Shown: positions 7,788 to 16,945 of the stretch, one piece after another
Numbering within the stretch: position 1 is the first letter of the stretch
Layout of the letters: each line of letters starts with the position of its first letter
Source of the DNA: Mycolicibacterium sp.
GTDB taxonomy: Bacteria > Actinomycetota > Actinomycetes > Mycobacteriales > Mycobacteriaceae
Reading direction: 5' to 3'
Assembly (NCBI RefSeq): GCF_016462545.1
Contig: NZ_JAEMTA010000002.1
Coordinates: 1-64,000, forward strand
Length of the DNA stretch: 64,000 nucleotides
Notes under the pieces: model-generated
Seen by the model: only the letters and a program-made list of their open reading frames with translations
Database searches by the model: none
Told to the model about the DNA's origin: nothing
Position numbers and translations under genes: made by a program

Positions 7788-9038
7788 ATGGCACCGCTGA
7801 GGACCGGAACGGGTTTCCCGAACGTGGTGGTCACCGCGGTCACGTCGACGACGTCGATAGCTACCGACGCCGAGGAGACCTGGCATCACCTGCTGGACGG
7901 CCAGAGCGGCATCCGGACGATCGACCTGCCGTTCGTCGACGAGTTCGACCTGCCCGTGCGCATCGGCGGCCCGCTGCTCGAGGACTTCGATCATCACCTC
8001 AACCGCGTCGAACTGCGTCGCCTCTCCTATCTGCAGAAGATGACGACGATCCTGAGCCGCAGGCTCTGGGACCAGCCGGGGCTGGACGACCTCGACACCA
8101 GCCGCCTGATGGTGTCCATCGGGCTGGCACTGGGCACCTCCGAGGAAGTGGTCCACCAGTACGAGACGTTCAAGCAGAAAGGTCTGCGCGCGGTGTCGCC
8201 GCTGGCCATCCAGATGTACATGCCCAACGCGCCCGCCGCCGCCGTCGGCCTGGAGCGAAAAGCCAAGGCGGGCATCGTGACTCCGCTCATGGCCGACTCC
8301 TCGGGCGCCGCGGCCATCGCCGAGGCCTGGCAGGCGATCGTCTTCGGTGACGCGGACTTCGCCATCTGCGGTGGCATCGACACCTGGCTCGCCGCGGTGC
8401 CCATCGCCGCGTACAGCCAACTCGGCCTGCTCTCCACCAACAACGACGACCCCGCCGGCGCGTGTCGACCCTTCGACGCCGACCGCGACGGCACGGTCTT
8501 CAGCGAGGGCGGTGCGCTGATGCTCATCGAGACCGAGGAGCACGCCGTGGCGCGGGGCGCGACCATCCTGGCCCGGTTGATGGGGGCCGCCGTCACCTCC
8601 GACGGTTACGACGACGTCGCGCCCGACCCGAACGGGGAGTCCGCGGCCCGGGCCGTTGCCCGCGCGATCGACCTGGCCGGCATCGCTCCCGACGACGTCG
8701 ACCTCGTCACCGCGCACGCATCGGGCACCGGGACGGGCGACCTGGCCGAGGCCACGGCGCTGCGCACGGTGTTCGATGGGCACGAGCCTGCGGTGTACGG
8801 GCCGCGGGCGGCGCTGGGACACTCCTGGGGGGCGACCGGCGCCATCGACGCCATCCTGACCGTGCAGGCGCTGCGCGACCAGGTGGTGCCGCCGACGCTG
8901 AATCTGCACACGCTCGATCCCGCGATCGATCTCGACGTGGTTACTGAGCAACCTCGCCGCGGCGACTACCGGTATGCGTTGACCGACTGCTTCGGGTTCG
9001 GGGGCTACAACGTCGCGCTGGTGTTTGGGGCGGCGTAA
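7788..9038 (+). CDS. KasA/KasB-like beta-ketoacyl-ACP synthase with active-site Cys replaced by Asp
   Basis: Full-length KAS I/II-type sequence; nucleophile region reads TPLMADSSGAAAIAEAW (GAC codon) where KasA has TPVSACSSG; both catalytic His motifs retained (TAHASGTGTGD, AALGHSWGATGA). AGGAG SD at 7781. Confidence 0.88.
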   Translation: MAPLRTGTGFPNVVVTAVTSTTSIATDAEETWHHLLDGQSGIRTIDLPFVDEFDLPVRIGGPLLEDFDHHLNRVELRRLSYLQKMTTILSRRLWDQPGLDDLDTSRLMVSIGLALGTSEEVVHQYETFKQKGLRAVSPLAIQMYMPNAPAAAVGLERKAKAGIVTPLMADSSGAAAIAEAWQAIVFGDADFAICGGIDTWLAAVPIAAYSQLGLLSTNNDDPAGACRPFDADRDGTVFSEGGALMLIETEEHAVARGATILARLMGAAVTSDGYDDVAPDPNGESAARAVARAIDLAGIAPDDVDLVTAHASGTGTGDLAEATALRTVFDGHEPAVYGPRAALGHSWGATGAIDAILTVQALRDQVVPPTLNLHTLDPAIDLDVVTEQPRRGDYRYALTDCFGFGGYNVALVFGAA

Positions 9039-9050
9039 GGGGGTCGGGTG

Positions 9051-9451
9051 CTAGTCGGGTGGCTGCGGGTCCCACACGGCGAGTCCGCCCCCGGGCATGC
9101 TCAGCACCAGTGCACCGTTGGGACCGTTGACGTGCCACGATTCGTAGTCGGGGTCCGGCCCCACGACGATGCGAGCGCCGCCCTCGAACGTCACGTGGAG
9201 ACCGCCCACGTCGTCGGCATGGGCCGCCTCGACCGCACGTCCCATCAGCTGCTGGATAGCCGGGGTGCCTTCCACTACGTCCTCGGGCCGCAGCGAGGTG
9301 GTTTCGTCATCGACCTCGACGACGAACGGTGACTCGATGGAGATCGAGTAGAGGTCGGATAGCTCGAGTAGAGGTCGGATAGCTTCAGTCTCAACGCGTG
9401 GCCCGGCTGAATCGACCAAAGGCGTTGTCCCGTCCGCCCTAGATTCATCAT
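9051..9451 (-). pseudogene. DUF6188-like hypothetical gene frameshifted by a 20-bp tandem duplication
   Basis: Upstream frame MMNLGRTGQRLWSIQPGHALRLKLSDLYS and downstream frame ISIESPFVVEVDDETTSLRPEDVVEGTPAIQQLMG...LAVWDPQPPD join perfectly if one copy of the 20-bp repeat at 9345-9384 is removed. The family name is tentative. Confidence 0.75.
9345..9384. repeat. Perfect 20-bp tandem duplication (CGAGTAGAGGTCGGATAGCT x2)
   Basis: Two identical adjacent copies, 9345-9364 and 9365-9384, read directly. Confidence 0.97.
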
Positions 9452-9509
9452 GCGTCGACCTCGAAACGAGGTTGCGACGCGAGTGGCGCGAAACCCGCCG
9501 GTGCCGCAA

Positions 9510-9791
9510 TCAAGGCCATTCACCCACGCGCGCAGCATTGAACTGAGCAAGGACAGCACTTAACTCGCGACCGTATTGCGTTGGTTCCCAGTCGTCGTCG
9601 AGGCTGTCGGTAACCTCATCACTGAGGACTGACATGACGTCGGCCGCGTCCGCCTGGGACACCGAGGGTAGCCGTGTCATTCGCTCGAGAAGCGCAGAAT
9701 CGCGGCGGGACAAGACTGCTCTGAGCAACGCGGCCTGGGCGTCGCCGAGAAACGTGAATTGGCTATCCACCTGCGCCTCCTCCTGTTCCAT
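9510..9791 (-). CDS. Small acidic hypothetical protein, candidate immunity protein
   Basis: 93-aa ORF MEQEEAQVDSQFTFLGDAQAALLRAVLSRRDSALLERMTRLPS...; its ATG overlaps the 3' end of the restored reading frame of the toxin-tip remnant. Confidence 0.55.
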   Translation of the reverse strand: MEQEEAQVDSQFTFLGDAQAALLRAVLSRRDSALLERMTRLPSVSQADAADVMSVLSDEVTDSLDDDWEPTQYGRELSAVLAQFNAARVGEWP

Positions 9792-10203
9792 TGCTGTTGT
9801 CGGCCCACCCGGTAACGACCTTGCCCTGATCGTTCACGACCACGGTGGCGTCCTCCCCGTATATCGGTAGCTCACTCTGCCCCTGTCGTCTATCAAGCGC
9901 TCGACATCGCGCGTGGGGTGTTGAAATGCATCATCCAACGCCTCTCGTCGCACGCCGATCCCGCCATCACGACCCGCGATCTGATCCTCAGCGTGCTTCG
10001 TATACCCGCTCAACGACTTCGGCGCGGTATCCGGAATCCTGACTCCAGGAGTGCGACGTGTCGTAGGCCTTGTCGGTGTCAACTCGTAGCTGGTCCATGG
10101 CTTCCTCGTAGCTGCGTACTCGTCGGATACAGCCTATGGGAGTGAGTGGGCGGTCACGGGCATCAATCCTTCGAGGAGTGAGGCGGACCGGCTGCCGGCG
10201 CAC
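9763..10203 (-). pseudogene. Remnant of a small toxin-like domain (DUF4258-like layout), frameshifted
   Basis: Frame 1: SGYTKHAEDQIAGRDGGIGVRREALDDAFQHPTRDVERLIDDRGRVSYR-; frame 2: -YGEDATVVVNDQGKVVTGWADNSNGTGGGAGG*. Removing one TA from CGATATACGGGG gives RYGEDATVVVN. A third frame upstream (MDQLRVDTDKAYDTSHSWSQDSGYRAEVV) may be the former N-terminal part. Confidence 0.55.
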
Positions 10204-10225
10204 GCGAGGGGGAGCGGATCAAGGT

Positions 10226-11119
10226 CTAGGAGTTGCTGCGCAAATGGTCCACGGCCAGTCGGGCGGCGAGCCCGATGGCTGCATCGATTCGAGGCTGAAT
10301 CGCCGCGGCCCGCGCAGACTGCGTAAAAACAGCGACAGCATAAGGCTTTTCGCCGTCATAGTGGACAACGCCGACCTCGTGGCGCAGCGCGCCCAATGTC
10401 CCGGTCTTCCCGGCCACTGTGACGCCTGGGAACGCGAATCCGCTGGCGAGACGATTCGGACGGACCTGGCTCGACATCAGCTTGCGGATCAATCCGCAAC
10501 CGGCAGCGCTCGCCGCGCGGTCGGTCCACACGGCGGACAACAGCATGGTCATCTCGCGGGCAGTGGCGGAGCTGGCGTGCACCGGGTCGTAGACTCGCGG
10601 ATCGACGGGTCCGTCGGTGTCTTCGAGCACCTTCATTGCCGCCGCCAAATCGGTTGTACCGGTGTCGATATGCAGCAGATCGTACGCATCAGCCGTGCCG
10701 CCGAGGATCCGGCTCCGGGTGAGGCCCAGCTGTCGGAGGGCGTCAACGACCTCGTCGATGCCGACTCGCTTCAGGATGGCATCGGCCGCCGCATTGTCGG
10801 AGACGCTCATCATCAGAGCGGCGATGTCTCGCCACGACATGGTGACGTCGTCCAGCAGTGTCGAGATGCCGGTAGGTCCGACGGTGCGGCCGCGCGTGGT
10901 GAGGGTCACCCGTTCGGTCGGGTCGAGTTCGCCCCGATCAACTACGCGCATCATCGCAACCAGCAGAGGCAGCTTGTAGACGGACGCGATGGCGACGGGC
11001 CGATCGCCGTCGAGGTTGACTTCGACGACGCCCGTTCCGTCGGCGGCAACTGCATGCAGCCAGCCGGTAGCTCCGGCATCGGCGAAGACTGCTGCGAGGC
11101 GGTCGGAGATGTCGCTCAT
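10226..11119 (-). CDS. Class A beta-lactamase-like serine hydrolase without obvious signal peptide
   Basis: Motifs SVYK (SxxK), SDN and KTG (AGKTGTLG) in the right order; N-terminus MSDISDRLAAVFADAGATGWLHAV lacks a hydrophobic segment. Confidence 0.82.
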   Translation of the reverse strand: MSDISDRLAAVFADAGATGWLHAVAADGTGVVEVNLDGDRPVAIASVYKLPLLVAMMRVVDRGELDPTERVTLTTRGRTVGPTGISTLLDDVTMSWRDIAALMMSVSDNAAADAILKRVGIDEVVDALRQLGLTRSRILGGTADAYDLLHIDTGTTDLAAAMKVLEDTDGPVDPRVYDPVHASSATAREMTMLLSAVWTDRAASAAGCGLIRKLMSSQVRPNRLASGFAFPGVTVAGKTGTLGALRHEVGVVHYDGEKPYAVAVFTQSARAAAIQPRIDAAIGLAARLAVDHLRSNS

Positions 11120-12009
11120 GCTGACTCCAGGGCGTTCTGCAAGGCGTCCAGCGCATCGGTGCGTTCACTGTCGACCGGACGCACGATACGTAGCCGCAGC
11201 GGAAGGGGATCGCCGTCGATGGCGAGGTTCGCGACGCTCGGCGATGAGAGGTCGAGATCGGCCGTCATTGCGGCGGCTGCGCCCGACGCCGCGATGAGCG
11301 TCGCGGCCCGATCGTCGTCGGCCGGTCGCTGGCTGACCCGAATGCCATGGCGCGCAACGATGTCCATGAGGTGATCGTGTGCTGCCGGATGGTGGTGGCG
11401 CGGCGTTAGGGCCACGGGGATCGTGCGCGCCACGGCTTCGAGCGTCACCGTCGCGTGTTGAGCCAACGGATGATCGGCGGCGATCAACAGCCGGCCGGGT
11501 AGTCGCACGACCGGACCAGCGGCCAGGCCGGCGACCGGGGCGGGATGGACGACTACTGCCGCATCCATGTCGCCGCGCAGGGTCGACTGCAGGAGCGTGA
11601 CGGTCGGCGCCGTCACGAGCTCGACCCGCTGGTCCGGCAGGGCACGTCGTGCGTGGGCAACGAGCGCGGAGACGACGTGCACCGGCAACTGCGGCGGCAC
11701 CCCGATCACGATCCCCACCGGCTCGGCGCGTGCGTCGTCGGCGGCGGACAGCAAGAGGCGGACATCGGCCAGAACGCGACGAGCGTGGGGTAGCAGCGCG
11801 ACGCCGGCAGGTGTGAGAGTGGCGCCGCGACTTCCGCGCTCCAGCAGCACCGAGCCCAGTTTGCGCTCGAGCCGTTTGAGGCCTTGCGAGAGCGGTGGCT
11901 GGCTGACTCCGATCGCGTCGGCGGCGCGTCCGAAATGCCGCTCATCCGCTACTGCCACGAAGAATTCGAGCAGTCGCACGAGATCAATACGCTGTGGAGC
12001 TGCAGTCAT
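11116..12009 (-). CDS. LysR-family transcriptional regulator
   Basis: MTAAPQRIDLVRLLEFFVAVADERHFGRAADAIGVSQPPLSQGLKRLERKLGSVLLERGSRGATLTPAG, classic LysR wHTH. Overlaps the serine hydrolase start by 4 nt. Confidence 0.93.
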   Translation of the reverse strand: MTAAPQRIDLVRLLEFFVAVADERHFGRAADAIGVSQPPLSQGLKRLERKLGSVLLERGSRGATLTPAGVALLPHARRVLADVRLLLSAADDARAEPVGIVIGVPPQLPVHVVSALVAHARRALPDQRVELVTAPTVTLLQSTLRGDMDAAVVVHPAPVAGLAAGPVVRLPGRLLIAADHPLAQHATVTLEAVARTIPVALTPRHHHPAAHDHLMDIVARHGIRVSQRPADDDRAATLIAASGAAAAMTADLDLSSPSVANLAIDGDPLPLRLRIVRPVDSERTDALDALQNALESA

Positions 12010-12080
12010 ATTCCGATCATATGGGGCACGACGCGAGTCGCTCTTGGACATGTCCAGCCGTGGGATGGTGTGGTGCTGTC

Positions 12081-12977
12081 ATGACAACACCTCAGCTGAG
12101 TCGTCGCGCCGCACTACAGGCCGCAGTCCTGGCCCTGACCGCGGTCGCCGCCGGGTGCGCGACTCGCGTCGCGGCAGCCGACACCGGTACCGACTTCGCA
12201 GCGGTAGAGCGGCGGCTGAACGGTCGACTCGGGGTGTACGCGCTCGACACCGGGTCAGGGGCGTCGGTCGGCTACCGGGCAGATGAACGCTTCTTGCTGT
12301 GCTCGACGGGTAAGGCGCTGACCGTGGCGGCGGTCCTGAAACGGTCTGAGGGCGATCCCGCGCTGCTGGATCGCGTGATCTCTTACAGCCAGTCGGACGT
12401 GCTGGAGTATGCGCCAGTGACGTCGCTTCACGTCGACGACGGCATGACCGTGGCTGCGCTGTGCGACGCGGCAATCACCGTCAGCGACAACACGGCCGCC
12501 AACCTGTTGGTTCGGCTGCTGGGTGGGCCGCCCGCGGTAACCGAATTCTCACGATCGTTGGGCGACAACGTCACTCGCATCGATCGGATCGAGCCCGATC
12601 TGAACGTTACGTCGCCGGGCGACCAGCGCGATACGTCGACGCCAGCGCAGATGGTTGCCGATCTGCAGGCGCTGGTTCTTGGTGATGCCTTTGCCGCCGG
12701 TCCGCGTGACCGATTCATCGGTCTGCTCAAGGCGAACACCACCGGCGACGAGTCCATTCGAGCGGGTGTGCCGGGCGATTGGGTGGTCGGCGACAAGACG
12801 GGCTCGGGAGCGCAAGGAGAGAGCAACGACATCGGCGTCGTCTGGCCACCCCATCGCGCACCGGTGATCATCGCCGTCTACACCTCGCCCGCCGACCCTG
12901 GGATTGCTGCGGATCGGTCACACGAGGTCATCGCGCAGGCTGCCCGGCTCGCGGTGACGGCGTTGCGGGAGCGATGA
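12081..12977 (+). CDS. Class A beta-lactamase (Tat/lipoprotein-type signal)
   Basis: SRRAALQAAVLALTAVAAGC (twin-Arg plus lipobox), CSTGK (SxxK), SDN, EPDLN (ExxLN) and DKTGSG motifs. Confidence 0.93.
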   Translation: MTTPQLSRRAALQAAVLALTAVAAGCATRVAAADTGTDFAAVERRLNGRLGVYALDTGSGASVGYRADERFLLCSTGKALTVAAVLKRSEGDPALLDRVISYSQSDVLEYAPVTSLHVDDGMTVAALCDAAITVSDNTAANLLVRLLGGPPAVTEFSRSLGDNVTRIDRIEPDLNVTSPGDQRDTSTPAQMVADLQALVLGDAFAAGPRDRFIGLLKANTTGDESIRAGVPGDWVVGDKTGSGAQGESNDIGVVWPPHRAPVIIAVYTSPADPGIAADRSHEVIAQAARLAVTALRER

Positions 12978-13042
12978 CTTTGGGCGCTGATGAAGGTCAC
13001 ACCATTCGTATGAGCAATCTCGAGATCAATGGAGGAGCGTCC

Positions 13043-13687
13043 ATGCCCCGCACCCGGGTCCACAACTTCAACATCTCCCTGGACGGTTACGCTGCCGGCG
13101 ACCACGTGACTTTCGAGCATCCGATCGGTGACGCAAAGCAACTCTTCGACCGGTTCGACGGTCGCGTCATCCATGGAGTCGACAAGGTCCAAAGCCCCAT
13201 TACCGTCGATCGCGCGCTGACCAGTATGTGGAGTCAGGGAATCGGCGCCGAGATTATGGGACGGCGAAAGTTTGGCCCGCAGAGCGGTGAATGGCCGGAT
13301 GACGGATGGCAGGGATGGTGGGGCGACGAGCCGCCGTTTCACACACCCGTCTTCGTCATGACCCACTACGAGCACCCGCCAATCGAATTCGCCAACGGAA
13401 CGAGCTTCCATTTCGTCAGCGGGTCCGCGAAAGATGTTCTCGCTCAAGCCCAAGACGCGGCCGACGGTCGCGATGTCCGCCTCGGCGGTGGGCCGACGAC
13501 TGTACGTCAGTTCCTTCAAGCTGATCTAGTGGACTTCATGCATCTGGTGATCGTGCCCATAGTTCTCGGGCATGGCGTCGCTCTGTGGGACGACGTGGGC
13601 GATCTTCGAGAGCGGTTCGTCGTCGAATCGGTCACGACGGCGAGTGGCCTCACGCACCAGTTCTTCAACCGGGCGGCGACTATGTAA
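13043..13687 (+). CDS. Dihydrofolate reductase/RibD-like family protein
   Basis: MPRTRVHNFNISLDGYAAG...IMGRRKFGP...PVFVMTHYEHPP...VRLGGGPTTVRQFLQADLVDFMHLVIVPIVLGHG. Confidence 0.88.
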   Translation: MPRTRVHNFNISLDGYAAGDHVTFEHPIGDAKQLFDRFDGRVIHGVDKVQSPITVDRALTSMWSQGIGAEIMGRRKFGPQSGEWPDDGWQGWWGDEPPFHTPVFVMTHYEHPPIEFANGTSFHFVSGSAKDVLAQAQDAADGRDVRLGGGPTTVRQFLQADLVDFMHLVIVPIVLGHGVALWDDVGDLRERFVVESVTTASGLTHQFFNRAATM

Positions 13688-13708
13688 CTGCGCTCGCCCG
13701 ACGTCCAT

Positions 13709-16700
13709 TCATCCTGCCCACACGTCCTCGACGTAGTGATCCGACGCGACCAATCCCTCGATCCACTCCTTCGCCGCCGCGTCATCGGCACCCGTGTGGG
13801 CCCGGTAGATCTCCCGGAACGCCGCCCGCACCGCAGGCGCCATCCGACCTCCGTCTCCGCACACGAAGACGTGCGTGTTCTTCGCGGGGTCGCCGATCAG
13901 CTCCCAGACGTCATCGGCATCGGCCGCGATCCGGTCCTGCACGTAGCGCACGCCGTTCTGCGGTGCTCGGGAGAACGCGGGCCGCATCCGCACGATGCCC
14001 AGCCGTTCGCCTTCCTCGAACTGGTCACGGAAGATGTAGTCCACCTCCGGATCTCGCACACCGAAGAAGCACAGCGCTGGGCAGAACGGTTCGCCGGCCT
14101 GCTTCGCCGCCAGCCGGTCGCCGAGGAAGCCGCGGAACGGGGCGACGCCGGTGCCCGCGCTGACCATGATCACGTTGCGCTGCGGGTCCGCGCCGGCCCG
14201 GAACGCCTGTCGGGCCGGATCGATCCTGGCGCGGATCTGCGCTCCTGGCGCGACCCCGGCCAGATGATTGGACGCGACCCCCTTGAACAGTCCGAGGCCG
14301 GACCGCGCCTCCGTGTCGAGCACGCTGACGATCAGGGCCACCTCGTGCGCCGACAACCGCGACGACGACGCGATCGAATAGTGCCGTGGCGTCATGGGTT
14401 CCAGCAGTTCCAGGAGCTCGGCACCCGTCAGCGCGCACGCCTGAAACTGATAGAGGCATTCCAACGGACTCAGCACGCACGGGTCGGGCGACTCGGCGAG
14501 CTCCTCGAGCCGTCGGCGCTCGGGTTCGCATGGGTTGGCCGCGGCGAGCTTGCGCAGCTGGCTGCGGGTCGCGGGCTTGCGGAGTTCGACGAAGTGGGTG
14601 AGCAGCTCGCGCACGCTCACCTCCCGGTCCAGCGCGATCAGCCGCCTCGAGGTGCGCCTCGGGTTGATCGACAGCCGCAGTTCGGGATCGATGTCCAGCA
14701 GCTCGAGCACCGTGTCGACCACCTCGGGCGGGTTGTCGGCCAGCACCGTCAGGTGATCACCCGTGGAGTACGAGACGTCGGAGGGAAGCGCCACCCGCAC
14801 ATAGTGTTTGGCCTGACCGGCGGCGCTCACCAACTCGTCGTTCAGCGTGACGGTCATCGGCTGCACCGCAAACCTCGCGTCTATCGCCGCCGTGACCGGT
14901 CCGTCGATCAGGCGTAGGTCGTAGAGCGGCTCGTCGTTGGTGGTCACGGTGGCCGCGTCGGGATCGCCGTAGTGCTCCGCGAGTGCCGACCAGAGCGCGC
15001 CGGTGAACTCCTCGAGCGTGCCGTTGAGATCCCCCGAGGTGTCCGCCGCGGCGCGGGGCAGCAGCGCCCGGCCGCCGAGCTCGGTCAGCCGTTCGTCGAT
15101 GCGCTTGGGGATGGCCTGATACGTGTCGGCCCAGTTGTGATCCCCGACGCCGAGCACGGCGAACAGCGGATTACCCTGCAGTGCAGCATCATCACCGAAC
15201 AGCCAGTCGACGAACGCGCGCGCGTCGTCGGTGGGCTGGCCGTTGTAGGACGATGCGACGATCAGCACCGCATCGGCGTCGGGCAGCTTCCCGGCCGCGG
15301 AGTCCAAGGGCGCCACCGATGCGACGCAACCGATGTCGGTAGCCTCCTCGGCGAGCTGCTTGGCCAGGGCCCGGCAGGTGCCGAGATTCGACCCGTGCAG
15401 GACCGCCAACGTCGTCCCGGCCTTCACCGGGGTCGTCACCGAAGAATCCGGCGCAGCGCCAGGGGCGGCAGGCGCCACCACCCGCTCGCTGGGCGTGCGC
15501 CGCAGCAGATCGACATGGAAGCCGACCGGTCGGCGGCTGAGACCCTCCCACTGCACTTCGTAGTGCTGCGAGTCGACCAGTCGGTAGCGGTGCACCACCC
15601 TCGCGATCAGCATCGCCGCCTCGTGCAGCGCGAATTGCCGCCCGATGCACGACCGCTCGCCGGTGCCGAATGGCTTGAACGCTGCGGTGGAACGGGTTTC
15701 GGCGACGGCGGGATCGAATCGCGACGGATCGAACAGCTCGGGGTTGTCACCCCACTGCGGCTGACGATGCAGTGCGCCGGTCAGGATCGTGACCGCCTCA
15801 CCCCGCTTGACCGGATACTTCCCACCGATCAGTGTGTCCGCCAACGCCATCCGATCGAAGTTCAGTACCGGCGGGGACAGTCGCAGCGTCTCGCTGATCA
15901 CCTGACGCAGGTAGGCGAGCTTGCCGATGTCGTCGTAGGTCGGCACGTAGTCGTCGTCGGACCCGAACACGGCGTCCACCTCCGCGCGCACCCGAGCCAG
16001 CGCCCCGGGATGGTGCAGCAGGTTGTAGACGGTGTTCGGCATGAGCTCCGAGGTCGTCAGCTGACCCGCGATGAGGAACGTCATGATCTGGTTGCGGATG
16101 TTGTCCTCGTCGAGTGCCTGGCCGCCGTCCGCGCCGAGCATGACGTAGAGCAGATCGCCCGTGCCACCGGCGGTGTGCCCGGCGATCAGCTCGTCGAAGT
16201 AGGCGTGCAGGGTCGACAGCTCGGCCTCGAACTCCGGTGTCTCGCCGTGCGCGAACACCTCCGTCAGTGCGTTGGTGAAGCTCTGCGGAATCGGGGCCAG
16301 ACCGTCGTAGTCATAGGACTCGAAACGGGCCCCGAAACCCGCCAGCCCGACGGTGTCCATGGCCAGCTTCTGTAGATCGCCGGAGACGTCGACCGGGCCG
16401 ACGCCGACCCGTGCGTCCCACCGCGAGACCAACTGTCGGTTGATGTCGAGCATCGCGTCGTGATAGCTGCGAAGCCCCGCATAGCTGAACCCGGGCATCA
16501 GCACGTCGTGCGCCTTCTGCCAGTTGGGTTCGCCGTGAAACGCGGTGAACAGCCCGTCCCTGGCCAACGGACGGACCCGCGCCAGTGACGCCGTGAGGTT
16601 CTTGGCGAACCTGCTCTCGTCGCACAACTCCTCGACGAGGTCCACCGAACACGCGTACAGCTTTCGGACCCCGCTCCAATCCGCGTAGAAGATCGGGCCG

Positions 16701-16831
16701 TGCAACTCCGCGAGGATGTCGATGGGCAGCGCGTAGGGCCGGCCCGCGAGCTCCGCGTGCGTGGGCAGGGGACCGTCCGCCGACGGGATGCCGTCGATCG
16801 TCGGTGGCAGGGACGGTGCGAAGTCGGGCAT
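13709..16831 (-). CDS. Bifunctional cytochrome P450/NADPH-P450 reductase (CYP102-like fusion)
   Basis: Heme-Cys motif FKPFGTGERSCIGRQFA, then flavodoxin-like (LAVLHGSNLGTCRALAKQL) and FAD/NADPH reductase domains (PRHYSIASSSRL, MVSAGTGVAPFRGFL) in one about 1040-aa ORF. Confidence 0.93.
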   Translation of the reverse strand: MPDFAPSLPPTIDGIPSADGPLPTHAELAGRPYALPIDILAELHGPIFYADWSGVRKLYACSVDLVEELCDESRFAKNLTASLARVRPLARDGLFTAFHGEPNWQKAHDVLMPGFSYAGLRSYHDAMLDINRQLVSRWDARVGVGPVDVSGDLQKLAMDTVGLAGFGARFESYDYDGLAPIPQSFTNALTEVFAHGETPEFEAELSTLHAYFDELIAGHTAGGTGDLLYVMLGADGGQALDEDNIRNQIMTFLIAGQLTTSELMPNTVYNLLHHPGALARVRAEVDAVFGSDDDYVPTYDDIGKLAYLRQVISETLRLSPPVLNFDRMALADTLIGGKYPVKRGEAVTILTGALHRQPQWGDNPELFDPSRFDPAVAETRSTAAFKPFGTGERSCIGRQFALHEAAMLIARVVHRYRLVDSQHYEVQWEGLSRRPVGFHVDLLRRTPSERVVAPAAPGAAPDSSVTTPVKAGTTLAVLHGSNLGTCRALAKQLAEEATDIGCVASVAPLDSAAGKLPDADAVLIVASSYNGQPTDDARAFVDWLFGDDAALQGNPLFAVLGVGDHNWADTYQAIPKRIDERLTELGGRALLPRAAADTSGDLNGTLEEFTGALWSALAEHYGDPDAATVTTNDEPLYDLRLIDGPVTAAIDARFAVQPMTVTLNDELVSAAGQAKHYVRVALPSDVSYSTGDHLTVLADNPPEVVDTVLELLDIDPELRLSINPRRTSRRLIALDREVSVRELLTHFVELRKPATRSQLRKLAAANPCEPERRRLEELAESPDPCVLSPLECLYQFQACALTGAELLELLEPMTPRHYSIASSSRLSAHEVALIVSVLDTEARSGLGLFKGVASNHLAGVAPGAQIRARIDPARQAFRAGADPQRNVIMVSAGTGVAPFRGFLGDRLAAKQAGEPFCPALCFFGVRDPEVDYIFRDQFEEGERLGIVRMRPAFSRAPQNGVRYVQDRIAADADDVWELIGDPAKNTHVFVCGDGGRMAPAVRAAFREIYRAHTGADDAAAKEWIEGLVASDHYVEDVWAG

Positions 16832-16945
16832 GTCGCGCAGCATAGGCACCGAGGGATGGCGGCGGTCGAGAATTAGCGAGGCCGTCGATATGGCCGGGAA
16901 TGACCGACCGGCATCGCACCCCGTCTGCTCGCGGGGGAGGGGAGG

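Noticed and set aside
7611-8951. 446-aa minus-strand ORF
   Set aside because: Antisense to the KAS gene; no domain signature.
12238-12330. STGK instead of STFK in the beta-lactamase as an inactivating change
   Set aside because: The SxxK consensus is preserved, so inactivation is not supported.
14972-16375. 467-aa plus-strand ORF
   Set aside because: Antisense to the clearly coding CYP102-like gene.
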